Assembly: GCA_017642695.1 (NCBI GenBank)
Contig: JAEPQD010000001.1
Span: 699,301 to 763,300, forward strand
Direction: 5' to 3'
Origin: Parvibaculum sp.
Lineage (GTDB): Bacteria; Pseudomonadota; Alphaproteobacteria; Parvibaculales; Parvibaculaceae
Length of the DNA stretch: 64,000 nucleotides
Shown here: piece by piece, positions 42,238 to 50,656 of the stretch
How the letters are laid out: each line of letters opens with the position of its first letter
Numbering within the stretch: position 1 is the stretch's first letter
Made by a program: the position numbers and the translations under genes
Notes under the pieces: generated by a model
Told to the model about the DNA's origin: nothing
The model's input: the letters and a program-made list of their open reading frames with translations, nothing else
The model's database searches: none

Positions 42238-43014
42238 TCAGTCGCCGCTCGGGAATCCCGTAAACAGATAGCCCTTGCCGCGAATGGTTTTGATGACCAT
42301 CGGATGATCGGGATTGGGTTCGAGCTTCCGCCTCAGTTTGACCACGATACTGTCGAGGCTGCGATCATAGGGCTGCCACTGACGGTTGAAGACCCGCCGG
42401 CATAGTTCCTCGCGAGTCTGTGGATCGCCCTCATGGGCCACCAACTCGATTAGGAGATCGCACTCAGCCGTAGTGAGCGGCACGAGCGAGCCGTCCGGAG
42501 TCGAAAGGCGGCGTCTGTGAGGATCGAATTTCCACCGCGCGACGGCATCGTTGTGTTCCTCTGAAACCGTGCTGCCCTTGCGGTTGCTCGAGCCGCCAGA
42601 GCCGCCGCTGCGGCGCAAGAGGGCTCTGATGCGCGCGAGAAGCTCGCGCAGGTTTACCGGCTTCACGACATAATCGTCGGCGCCGAGCTCAAGTCCGACG
42701 ACCTTGTCGGTCGGCTCGCCTTGCCCGGTGACCATGATACAGGGGGTTGTATGTGTCTGCCGAATTTCACGGAGCACATCGAAGCCGTTATCGGCGCCTA
42801 GCAGCAGATCCAGGACGATGAGATCGAATTTGTGCTCGGAAAAAATCTTCAGCGCGGTCTCGGCATCACCAGCTTCCATCACGGTCATGCCGTTCGCGCT
42901 CAGATAAGACGTCAATTCTTCACGAATCTCCGGATCGTCGTCCACAAGCAGCAACGAAGCGCCGTGTGTGCCGGATGTATTGGCGGTTCCGCTATGCTCC
43001 GCAGTGATCGCCAT
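42238..43014 (-). CDS. OmpR-family response regulator
   Basis: 258 aa. Receiver (20-140) with acidic VDDDPE, Asp69 (LIVLDLLLG), Thr in MVTGQ and Lys in VKPV. A Gly/Ser linker (RRSGGSGGSSNRK) leads to a winged-helix output domain (~165-255: VPLTTAECDLLIELVAHEGD; RSLDSIVVKLRRKLEPN; IKTIRGKGYLF). Start at 43014 by GGAGGGAG. It converges on the preceding kinase gene (7 bases), its probable partner; possible targets are the tad or surface genes. Confidence 0.93.
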   Translation of the reverse strand: MAITAEHSGTANTSGTHGASLLLVDDDPEIREELTSYLSANGMTVMEAGDAETALKIFSEHKFDLIVLDLLLGADNGFDVLREIRQTHTTPCIMVTGQGEPTDKVVGLELGADDYVVKPVNLRELLARIRALLRRSGGSGGSSNRKGSTVSEEHNDAVARWKFDPHRRRLSTPDGSLVPLTTAECDLLIELVAHEGDPQTREELCRRVFNRQWQPYDRSLDSIVVKLRRKLEPNPDHPMVIKTIRGKGYLFTGFPSGD

Positions 43015-43380
43015 CGTTTCTCCCTCCCACCGGATCAAGCAATAACTTTTGCCGAATTCAAGGCCAGAGCATCCTCATACTCTACTCCTGAGCAGGGCCA
43101 AGTTTAGACCTTCGACGTTTAAGAATCCTATACTAAATTCTACAGAACGACCGTTCCGTTTTGACTGACCGAACGCTTTACTGTTCTCAACTCAGATCAC
43201 ACAAGGCAGCACGATTTATTTGAAGTGCGTATCCTCGCTACGGCCTTTACTCAACTGCACCGATACCATCCGCGTTTCACCAATCCGTACAGTTTTCTAC
43301 ACCTTGCCGCCTGTTTTTCCCTGCAAGGTCGAGCATCTGCAAAGCAGCGGGCTTGAGTAGCGTCATATTGAGGACCGGTC
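43015..43380. other. AT-richer intergenic region, 366 bases
   Basis: No supportable protein gene apart from the small one starting at its right edge. It holds the promoter of the OmpR-type regulator (leftward) and presumably that of the small ORF (rightward). No clear repeat or consensus promoter was recognised. Confidence 0.55.
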
Positions 43381-43554
43381 ATGAATTACGAATGTGAACT
43401 CAAGAACGACGGTCAGAATCCGATGGATGATCGCACGACGGACCTGGCGGGAGCTGTCGAAAGCTTGAGCGATAACGAACTCCGGGATTTGCTGGTTGCG
43501 CTCCTCTCCGAGTGGCGCAAGCGTTGCGATCTGAACGAGCCGTTTCGCAACTAG
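43381..43554 (+). CDS. Possible 57-residue acidic protein
   Basis: MNYECELKNDGQNPMDDRTT, then DLAGAVESLSDNELRDLLVA and a charged end (SEWRKRCDLNEPFRN). It looks helical and amphipathic. GAGGA lies about 7 bases before the ATG, and GC is high at third positions. It stands alone between the AT-rich region and the convergent Rap1a-like gene. No family recognised; it may be a small regulator. Confidence 0.45.
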   Translation: MNYECELKNDGQNPMDDRTTDLAGAVESLSDNELRDLLVALLSEWRKRCDLNEPFRN

Positions 43555-43576
43555 CTGCCGTTGATCGAATCTGCGG

Positions 43577-43987
43577 TCACTCCGCAGGTTCCTTGTCGCA
43601 CGAATACCCCCATGCCAGGCTCGTCGCGAGATCGAGATTGGCGGGCAGGTCTCGAATTTGCGGGCGCTGCTCCAGAAGCGCCAGAAAAAGAACACGAACA
43701 TTTTCTGCACTCACTCCCTCCGCCGGGAGACAGAAATCGAGCTTGCTCATGTTTCGGCGGGACACGGAGTAGTGCCCGAGAAATCCCTGAATATAGGCTC
43801 CGCAAACGCCCAGCCTTTGACGTTCTTCTTCGGTGAGCGTCTTTGCATCCCCAGGATTGCTGCATACGGCGGCGAGGTCTGCCCCGGTCTGCAGCGAATA
43901 TGTTGGCGCCGCCATGGCGGAGCCCGCAAAGGCGATTGCTGCTGCAAGCGTACTCGTCTTGGCGATAAGCCACATTGTCTTGCCCAT
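43577..43987 (-). CDS. Rap1a/Tai-like exported protein
   Basis: 136 aa with a signal peptide (ends GSAMAAP). The mature part has the pattern of the Rap1a/Tai immunity-protein family: TGADLAAVC, CGAYIQGFLGHY and FCLPAEGVSAENV, with four cysteines that could form two disulfides. In Serratia such proteins neutralise a type VI amidase; most relatives have unknown targets. No type VI gene is present here. The ATG at 43987 is chosen for GGGAGAAACGGG upstream. Confidence 0.7.
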   Translation of the reverse strand: MGKTMWLIAKTSTLAAAIAFAGSAMAAPTYSLQTGADLAAVCSNPGDAKTLTEEERQRLGVCGAYIQGFLGHYSVSRRNMSKLDFCLPAEGVSAENVRVLFLALLEQRPQIRDLPANLDLATSLAWGYSCDKEPAE

Positions 43988-44135
43988 CCCGTTTCTCCCG
44001 TCTTGACCGGCATCCTTGATGTTTTCGGCCGTTGCTGGTTCGGGAAGAAATCTATCAAGTTGAGTCAAACAACTTGATCTTATGTTGTCGTGTTGTGTCG
44101 ACAACTGTCGCCGTTATGGCAAAACGGGAAGGCAA

Positions 44136-45548
44136 TCAAAAGGTTCCACTCGACGTTATCGTGGCCCTGAGGGGCACATTCGGGCGCAATACGATGCGTG
44201 CTTGAGGCATTACCTCGCTGGCGTTGACAATGGTGACGTGCGCCCGCTGGGCATAGGTGCCGAGAATAAGAATGGCTTCAAGTATGGCGAAGCTGGCGCC
44301 GATGCATATGCGCGGCCCGCCGCCGAACGGCATGTAGACATGGCGCGGTCGTGCCGCCGCTTCTTCCCCGATAAAACGCATCGGATCGAACCGATCCGGA
44401 TCGCGCCAATGTCTCTTGTGCCGGTGCAGAAGCCACGGCGATATCAGAACAGCTTCACCGCGTGGCACCGTCAGATCAGGCAACAACTCGGTGGTCCTCT
44501 CCGCGCATCTCATGAGATTGGCGACGACAGGGTAAAGCCGCAGCGCTTCGTCAATCACCGCTCGGGTAAGAACAAGAGAGGGGACGTCCTCCGCGGTCAG
44601 GGGGCGGTCACCGGCCACACGAATCACTTCGTCGCGAATCCGTTCTTGCCATTCGGGGTAGAGCGTAAGCAGATACCAGACCCACGTCATCGTCGTGGCG
44701 GTCGTCTCGTGCCCCGCGAGGAGGAACGTCGCAACCTCATCGCGTATCTGGTCGACGGTCATTTCATGCCCGTCTTCGCTGCGGGAAGCGGCCATCAGGC
44801 GATGAAGGAGAGTCGTGCCTGCATCTTCCGCTGTCGCTTCCTTGATGATCTTGCGGGCGAAGCTGTCGAGCTGGCGTCGTCCGGGGCTGACGATCGCTTC
44901 GATGAACCGATCCCGCAAGCCTCCGGGCAGAAAAGCCGACGCAAGAAACATCGCCGGAAACTTGTTGAGCGTTTCCGTCACCGTATCCGAAATGCCTTCG
45001 ATGCTTTCTCCTAGATCCGCGCTCAAAACGGCCTCGCCGATAATCTCGAGCGTGAGCTTGGTCATCTCTTGATCGATGCGGTAGACGCTCTTGCGCGCAA
45101 GCACACGACTGACGGAGCGTTCGGCGGCGCGAACAAAGAGGGGGGTGAATTCCTTGACGCTCGAATGCTGAAAGATTGGAGAGGCAAGCTTGCGGTTCCG
45201 GCGCCATTCCGCCCCTTCCGCCGTCAGAAGCCCGTTGCCGAGCAGCGGTTTCAGAATGGCGAGCTGGTTTTCCTCCTTCGGAAAGTGTTTTGCTTCCGTC
45301 ACAAGGACGCGACGGATTGCTTCCGGGTCGTTGATGAGAACGCCGCGTCCGCTACGGGAGACTCCGACGCGAAAATCGCAGTAGCGAACTTTGTACCAAT
45401 AGTCTGGATAGGAAGCGATCAGGTTGGTGAGCAGGTGAGGCTTGACGAGCGCCATCGCGATGCCCGGTGCTTCCTTCGGAGGTATCGGCCGCGCCGGTAT
45501 GACATCACCGCGGTCCCATTCGAACGTTGTTTCCGCGACCGCTGCCAT
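44136..45548 (-). CDS. Cytochrome P450
   Basis: 470 aa monooxygenase of class CYP4-like bacterial type. I-helix LLAGHETTATTM, ExxR in DEALRLYPV, PERF-like region DRFDPMRF, and the heme loop FGGGPRICIGASF with the Cys ligand. It hydroxylates a hydrophobic substrate, perhaps a fatty acid, alkane or terpenoid. No redox partner gene (ferredoxin or reductase) lies next to it. It follows the metal-dependent hydrolase gene by 25 bases on the same strand, so the two share a transcript. Confidence 0.95.
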   Translation of the reverse strand: MAAVAETTFEWDRGDVIPARPIPPKEAPGIAMALVKPHLLTNLIASYPDYWYKVRYCDFRVGVSRSGRGVLINDPEAIRRVLVTEAKHFPKEENQLAILKPLLGNGLLTAEGAEWRRNRKLASPIFQHSSVKEFTPLFVRAAERSVSRVLARKSVYRIDQEMTKLTLEIIGEAVLSADLGESIEGISDTVTETLNKFPAMFLASAFLPGGLRDRFIEAIVSPGRRQLDSFARKIIKEATAEDAGTTLLHRLMAASRSEDGHEMTVDQIRDEVATFLLAGHETTATTMTWVWYLLTLYPEWQERIRDEVIRVAGDRPLTAEDVPSLVLTRAVIDEALRLYPVVANLMRCAERTTELLPDLTVPRGEAVLISPWLLHRHKRHWRDPDRFDPMRFIGEEAAARPRHVYMPFGGGPRICIGASFAILEAILILGTYAQRAHVTIVNASEVMPQARIVLRPNVPLRATITSSGTF

Positions 45549-45573
45549 CTCGTATTCCCTCTTCGAAGCAGAC

Positions 45574-46422
45574 TTAGATCGGATTCACTTCTGCGCCGCC
45601 GAAATCGCTCATCACCGAGGAAACGAGTTCGCGGTTATCGTGATCCCAGGGATGAAAGTCCTTCTTGTAGAAGTCGAGGTAGGGCTGCTTCAGGCCGCGC
45701 AATGCGCCCTTCTCACCGAAGAGAAACTTGAAGCCGCCCCGCCACAACTCGATGCGCGATCCCTCGTAGTCGCGCAGCAGAAGTCGCATGTTGCGGATCA
45801 CGTGCTGTGTGAACTCGAGGGTGACGAGCGCCATTGAAAGGCGGCGGCGCCACGTCTTGCCGCCCACCGCGACAAAGACATCGAAAGCGACGGCCTTGTG
45901 TTCCGTTTCCTCAAGCGCATGCCAGCGCCACAACGCCGCCATCTCGGGATGCGCGCCCTCAAGTCCCTCGGGATTGCGGAACGTGGCGTCAGCGAGGATT
46001 GCGGTAAGATGTTCGAAAGCGACGGTCCCGCTCAGTTGCTGTTTCGGAGTGAGCAGCTTGCGCGCCAGCTTCTGGCGCCGGTTGACGGCCCGCTCCATTT
46101 TTTCAAGCGGCACACCGCGCGCCCGGCATAGCGCCTCGTTGTAGCGTTGATGTTCGCGGCGATGCACGGCCTCCTGCGCCATGAAACCACGAACGCGCCG
46201 CTCCAGCTCCGGATCGTCGAACTTTCCGCGAAACGCCTTCACACTGTCGATGAAGAATTGTTCGCCGAGCGGAAACAGGATCGACATGGCGTCGAAGAAG
46301 GCTGTCTTGAACGCATCTCCGCCATGCCAGTTCGTCGCCAGTGTCTCGTCGATATTGAACTGCCGGTTCCGAGGCACAATTTCGACATTTTGCGGCGTGC
46401 GGGAAAGGCTTTGGCTGTGCAT
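45574..46422 (-). CDS. PF10118-type metal-dependent hydrolase
   Basis: 282 aa. Many His and Glu in FMAQEAVHRREHQRYNEAL, LEETEHKAVAFDVF and FHPWDHDNRELV suggest a di-metal helical core. This family is commonly next to P450 and AraC genes in actinobacteria and alphaproteobacteria and is assumed to act on lipids or steroids; the reaction is not known. The ATG at 46422 follows AGGAGG. It is divergent from the AraC regulator gene, 119 bases apart. Confidence 0.85.
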   Translation of the reverse strand: MHSQSLSRTPQNVEIVPRNRQFNIDETLATNWHGGDAFKTAFFDAMSILFPLGEQFFIDSVKAFRGKFDDPELERRVRGFMAQEAVHRREHQRYNEALCRARGVPLEKMERAVNRRQKLARKLLTPKQQLSGTVAFEHLTAILADATFRNPEGLEGAHPEMAALWRWHALEETEHKAVAFDVFVAVGGKTWRRRLSMALVTLEFTQHVIRNMRLLLRDYEGSRIELWRGGFKFLFGEKGALRGLKQPYLDFYKKDFHPWDHDNRELVSSVMSDFGGAEVNPI

Positions 46423-46541
46423 CTTGGGCCTCCTGGGTTTGGCGTGACGCGCGCTTGCGCGTCTTGACTGCCTACATAAGCATTTGACGCCGGGGCAGGA
46501 GGTCATGTTCGGCCAAGCTGGGGGTCATAAACGGACACACG

Positions 46542-47606
46542 ATGCGTATTGAACCGGGTTATGTTGAAATCGTCGCTGTCGTCCTCAAGGAATTGGGGCA
46601 GGACCCCGAGCGCTTTCCATTGCCGCGGACCGGCCCTGTTTCCGAAGACGAGTTTCGCCGAATGTCGGAGAACCTCGTTCACCTCACGGGGGATCCGGCG
46701 ATCGCCCTGCGGCTCGGTGCAAGCATGCATCTCGGTACACATGGTCTTCTGGGACATGCCATTCTGAGCAGCCGCAGCCTCCGTCAGGCCGCGGGTCTGA
46801 TGATTCAATACAGTCCCCTCCAGGGCGCGCAGGGCGACATACAGCTGGCATTTACCGGTGATCGGGCGATCCTCACCTTCGAGCCGCCATTCGAGGTCGA
46901 TGGTGCACCCCACTTTCTCGTGGAGCTCTTTTTTGCAGGCGTTCTCGCCGCGCTGCGCCAGCTCATCGGTCCGCTACCGGACGAATGCCGCCTCGAACTC
47001 GCTTACGCACCGGCGATGCCGGAAGACGTCTATCGGCACTATCTCGGCGTGAATGTCTCCTTCGGGCATCGGGTCAATCGCTTCGTCGGTCCGAACGATC
47101 GCATCGACCAGCCGCTGTCGGCAGCGGGCATTCCCGTTGCCGAAATGTATCGCAGGCAATGCGAGAAGCTGTTGCGCGACATGAATGCGGCTGGCGGCGT
47201 CGCCGGCGAGGTGAGGCGCATGGTTCTCGGCGCGCGTGGAAAATTCCCCGGCATCAGCGAAGCGGCGCGGTGCCTGAATGTGAGCGAGCGCACATTGCGC
47301 CGCCGTCTGACGGAAGAGGGTCTTTCCTATCGTGGTATTGTCGACGACGTGCGCAGCTATCTCGCGCGGGAATATCTGCGCGACACGCCGCTTTGCGTAT
47401 CGGATGTGGCTTCGCTTCTCGGTTTCGACGATGTCGCCAACTTCCGGCGTGCCTTCAGAAAATGGAATGGTTGCGCGCCGCAGGATTTCCGCGCACAGGC
47501 CGCGCGTCAAAATGGGACATGCCTTCAGTCCACTGATCAGGTCGAATCAGGTGAACAATCGCGCACGCAATCGCACATGCTTCCACACCATAAAACGTTC
47601 GTGTGA
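46542..47606 (+). CDS. AraC-family regulator with Arabinose_bd-type domain
   Basis: 354 aa. The N-terminal half matches the PF12625-type ligand domain (GTHGLLGHAILSSRSLRQAA). The C-terminal HTH pair is SEAARCLNVSERTLRRRLTE and DVASLLGFDDVANFRRAFRK, ending WNGCAPQDFR. Placed divergently from the hydrolase-P450 operon, it is the likely activator of it, in response to a lipid-like inducer as in OruR/AlkR-type regulators. A 30-residue extension beyond the HTH is polar. Confidence 0.9.
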   Translation: MRIEPGYVEIVAVVLKELGQDPERFPLPRTGPVSEDEFRRMSENLVHLTGDPAIALRLGASMHLGTHGLLGHAILSSRSLRQAAGLMIQYSPLQGAQGDIQLAFTGDRAILTFEPPFEVDGAPHFLVELFFAGVLAALRQLIGPLPDECRLELAYAPAMPEDVYRHYLGVNVSFGHRVNRFVGPNDRIDQPLSAAGIPVAEMYRRQCEKLLRDMNAAGGVAGEVRRMVLGARGKFPGISEAARCLNVSERTLRRRLTEEGLSYRGIVDDVRSYLAREYLRDTPLCVSDVASLLGFDDVANFRRAFRKWNGCAPQDFRAQAARQNGTCLQSTDQVESGEQSRTQSHMLPHHKTFV

Positions 47607-47654
47607 CCTAGTCTCCCTCGCAGTCCAACGAGATGCGAGGGAAGGATAAGGCTG

Positions 47655-48521
47655 ATGTCCATGAACGTAATGAAGACGGCGCTGGCGATGAGTGCCCTGC
47701 TGCTCGCCACCGCCTGTAGCTCCAGCGACTCGCCGCTTGGCGGCGGCGGTAGCGGCGGCGGTGGCGGTTCGCCGGCCTCCGTGACCGCGCTCGGGGTGAC
47801 CGGCGAAGGTGGTGTGACGGATACGCTCGGTCTCGCCGAACTGACTGATCCGCTTCTCGGCACCGAAGGTGTGCTCGGTGGTGGCAGCGAGGAAGGCCTG
47901 ATCGGCGGCCAGATTCCGGATGAACTGGCCGATGGCCTCGCGCCGGTGGCCGACGGTCTCGAACCTGTCACCGGTGCACTCGACCAGGTTCCGCTCGGAA
48001 TGGTGACGGAGCAGATTCCGGCGCTCGGTGTCTCGGGCGAAGGCGGCCTCGGCGAAGATTTGCTCGGTCAGGATTTGACTGGAATGCTGCTCGGAGAGAC
48101 GGGCACCGTGCCGGCGCTTCTGGCCGGCGGCAATGATGGGGCCCTCGGCAGCGCCCTTCCTGAAGGCGCGCTTCCGGGGCTCCCCGGTGGCGATGGCGGC
48201 GATCCGCTCGCGCCGATCACGGATCTCGTGGGCGGCCTCGCTGGCGGTGAACTTCCCGGTCTTCCGGGTGGGGATGGCGGCGATCCGCTTGCGCCGGTCA
48301 CGGACCTCGTCGGCGGTCTCGCTGGCGGTGAGCTTCCCGGTCTTCCGGGCGGGGACGGCGGCGACCCGCTTGCGCCGGTCACGGACCTCGTCGGCGGCCT
48401 CGCCGGTGGCGAACTCCCCGGTCTTCCCGGGGGCGAGGGTGGCGATCTGCTTGCCCCGGTTACGGATATTGTCGGTGGCCTTGCGGAGGGCGGACTTCCT
48501 GCTCTGCCGGGCACCGAATAA
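47655..48521 (+). CDS. Repeat lipoprotein, LGVTGDGG family, member 2
   Basis: 288 aa. Signal peptide with lipobox ATAC (Cys21), then a Gly/Ser linker and two family repeats: LGVTGEGGVTDTLGLAELTD and LGVSGEGGLGEDLLGQDLTG. The last 110 residues are four tandem 27-residue units, LPGLPGGDGGDPLAP plus (I/V)TDLVGGLAGGE. The Gly-Pro content and low complexity suggest an extended surface fibre. GGAAGGATAAGG precedes the ATG. It lies 48 bases after the AraC gene, so read-through is possible. Confidence 0.78.
   Translation: MSMNVMKTALAMSALLLATACSSSDSPLGGGGSGGGGGSPASVTALGVTGEGGVTDTLGLAELTDPLLGTEGVLGGGSEEGLIGGQIPDELADGLAPVADGLEPVTGALDQVPLGMVTEQIPALGVSGEGGLGEDLLGQDLTGMLLGETGTVPALLAGGNDGALGSALPEGALPGLPGGDGGDPLAPITDLVGGLAGGELPGLPGGDGGDPLAPVTDLVGGLAGGELPGLPGGDGGDPLAPVTDLVGGLAGGELPGLPGGEGGDLLAPVTDIVGGLAEGGLPALPGTE
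48171..48494 (+). repeat. Four tandem 81-bp units inside lipoprotein member 2
   Basis: Units begin at 48171, 48252, 48333 and 48414, each 27 codons and in frame. Units 1-3 are near identical and the fourth is diverged. Copy number could vary between strains by slippage or recombination without shifting the frame. Confidence 0.9.
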
Positions 48522-48584
48522 GAAACCGGCTATCGCGCGAAATCGGGAGGCGGGGCGTTTGTCCCGCCTCTTTCTTCGTGCGTC

Positions 48585-49286
48585 TCACCCGCCAACAGCG
48601 GTTTGTTCTTCGTTGGCGAGAAAATGCCGGAGCCAGGCTTCAGGCCCACCCGCCAGGCAATCTCCAGGGCAATTTTCGAAGCTTTCGTCCCGTTTGATCG
48701 TCCATGCATCGTCATTGCGCGCGAGTGAGATCGTTCGCGCAGTTTGTGCCTGTGCGTCGCGCCAGACGGCGTGCAGTTCGCTACCGCGTTCCATGCGTAT
48801 CTCCCAAGGAATACTCGTATCGAATCGGAGCGAAGGATCCTTGATCATCCGAAGGTGCGCGTTATCCCTCAACGCATCCAGCATCGGTGGAACGAGATCG
48901 ATGTGCATGAGATAAGCGCGGTCCCCTCGCAGATGCGCGCGCCACGAGGGAATGCGCCTTGGAAAGACGAGAGGCACCGGTGCGTCGTCGGCATCGGTCC
49001 GATGAATTGCGATCTTTTGTGCCACGCGCATGGCGGGAACCTTGCTCAGCACGAAGACCCATTTCCTGTAACGGCTATCGACAGCCATCGCTGTTGCCGG
49101 GATGTTGGCCTGAAGGAATTTCATGAGGTCGCCGGACCCGTTGAACAGCGCGGTGGCGATGAGAGACATGGAGCCGGTCAGGACGATTGTGTCGTCCCGA
49201 ATGTCACTCAAGGAAGCTGCGGCAAGCGGCTTTTTCGTCAATGTTCCTGTCCGGCCAGTGATCGGGCTTCGTCGCACGGCCCACAT
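48585..49286 (-). CDS. Hypothetical protein, unrecognised
   Basis: 233 aa from the ATG at 49286. Content is mixed hydrophobic and basic (SLIATALFNGSGDLMKFLQA; YRKWVFVLSKVPAMRVAQKI; SWRAHLRGDRAYLMHIDLVP). No signal peptide or known motif was found. A longer frame reaches 49427, but a strong hairpin at 49340-49370 lies inside that extension, so the shorter start is preferred; 49169 (MSLIATALF) is another option. It is on the opposite strand to both flanking lipoprotein genes. Confidence 0.55.
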   Translation of the reverse strand: MWAVRRSPITGRTGTLTKKPLAAASLSDIRDDTIVLTGSMSLIATALFNGSGDLMKFLQANIPATAMAVDSRYRKWVFVLSKVPAMRVAQKIAIHRTDADDAPVPLVFPRRIPSWRAHLRGDRAYLMHIDLVPPMLDALRDNAHLRMIKDPSLRFDTSIPWEIRMERGSELHAVWRDAQAQTARTISLARNDDAWTIKRDESFENCPGDCLAGGPEAWLRHFLANEEQTAVGG

Positions 49287-49735
49287 GTCATCCCCGCACT
49301 GAGGTGCGTACTTTTCTTCTTTCCCGGCGGCAAAAATGTGGCGCCCGCTTCCTTGCGGATAGCGGGCGCCTCTTTCGTTGCGTGGTGGGGACTTTCCGCG
49401 ATTTCCCCGGGGTGAGGGATGCTGCATCGAGATCGAGGAGAACCGTCACGATCGAAATGACAGCTGGGGAAACGGCATCGGTCGTTCCGCCACGCGGCGA
49501 AAGTTCCGTTGGCTGGATCGTTGCAACCGCAAGCCTTGTAAGTCCATCGGAATTACAAAGAATTACACTCACACAATAGCGTTTACGGGATTGTGCCACC
49601 TCACTCTTTGTCTTTCAGACATTCGTATACGGACAAACATTTGCACCAGGATCGATCCGGAACATATCGCCACATTTCTCTACATCGTCTCTCCAGGGGA
49701 ATTTGCTACGCAAGTTCACACGGGAGGAACAAATC
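49287..49735. other. Intergenic region with an isolated hairpin
   Basis: 449 bases. Apart from the hairpin at 49340-49370 and the probable promoter of lipoprotein member 3 near its right end, no gene was supported on either strand. Confidence 0.5.
49340..49370. terminator. Isolated terminator-like hairpin
   Basis: A 10-bp GC stem (49340-49349 with 49361-49370) with an 11-base loop. T-rich stretches follow on both strands (TCTTTCG plus; ATTTTTG minus). No obvious gene ends just before it on either side. Confidence 0.6.
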
Positions 49736-50608
49736 ATGCGTACATCTCTGGTCGTTCTTATCGCTTCGGGCCTGCTTTCGGGTTGCCTCTCCTCTGGAGG
49801 CGACGGAAGCCCGTCCGCCATCCGGTCGAACTCGGTTTCCAGCACTTCGGCGGTCGCCGGAACGCAACTCGGTGTAGCCGGTGAAAGCGGTGTTTCCGAG
49901 GAACTTGTCGGTGCCGATCTGCTCACGCCGCTGATAGGCGGTGAGGGTCTCGTAGGAGCGACGCTGGGTGGCGGCGAAGGCGGGGTACTCGCTGGAAATC
50001 TACCCGCTGAAAGTCCGGTTCCAGAGGACGCCACGGCGCCGCTCACAAGCGGGCTCGCGCAGATCCAGTCTCAGGTACCGCATCTCGGCGTGTCAGGCGA
50101 AGGTGGTCTGTCCGAGGATCTTCTCGGCCATGACATCACGGGAATGCTGGTTGGTACGGAAGGCGGTGCCGTTCCGGTATTGCTGTCGGGAGGCAGCGAG
50201 GCGCAGCTCGGCGATATCGTACCAGAAGGGGCTACGCCCTTGTCTCCGGTTGGCGATCTGGTTGCCGGTCTCATTGACGGTGCCCAGGCCGATTCTTCGA
50301 ATGGCAATCTCAATGCACTTGCGCCGGTGCTAAGCCCGGTCGTTCTCGGACTGCTCGGTGCGGGCGGCGAAGGCGAGGGGCCGGTGCCTGGCGTCGCTGT
50401 GCCTTCCCTTCCGATCGAGCAGCTCGCTCCCGTTGTCGTTCCTGCAGCAAATGCTGCAACCCAGGTTCTGGCGACGCCGCTGCTGCCGAACGGTACGACG
50501 GCAACCGATGTCGTGTTCCCGGTTGTACTGGGCGCCGGTGCCGGAATTGCCGACGCTGCCCTGCCGCTCGAAACCGTCAACGACACCATCATCACAGTAT
50601 TGCCGTAA
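49736..50608 (+). CDS. Repeat lipoprotein, LGVTGDGG family, member 3
   Basis: 290 aa. Lipobox LSGC, then repeats LGVAGESGVSEELVGADLLT and LGVSGEGGLSEDLLGHDITG; the second is nearly the same as in member 2. The C-terminal part is rich in Pro, Val and Ala (ALAPVLSPVVLGLLGAGGEG) and ends TIITVLP. The ATG at 49736 follows GGGAGGAAC. The DUF1302 barrel gene starts 48 bases downstream, so they form one transcript. Confidence 0.78.
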   Translation: MRTSLVVLIASGLLSGCLSSGGDGSPSAIRSNSVSSTSAVAGTQLGVAGESGVSEELVGADLLTPLIGGEGLVGATLGGGEGGVLAGNLPAESPVPEDATAPLTSGLAQIQSQVPHLGVSGEGGLSEDLLGHDITGMLVGTEGGAVPVLLSGGSEAQLGDIVPEGATPLSPVGDLVAGLIDGAQADSSNGNLNALAPVLSPVVLGLLGAGGEGEGPVPGVAVPSLPIEQLAPVVVPAANAATQVLATPLLPNGTTATDVVFPVVLGAGAGIADAALPLETVNDTIITVLP

Positions 50609-50656
50609 CGGCGCTCGCAAGGCGTGAATTGTGCGAGTTGAGGGAGGAAGAGAATA

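Noticed and set aside
48171-48494. Possible CRISPR array
   Set aside because: The units are contiguous, in frame and coding, with no unique spacers and no cas gene.
48068-48514. Pro/Ser-rich 148-codon minus-strand frame
   Set aside because: It is the reverse complement of the 81-bp tandem repeat; its periodicity comes from the repeat.
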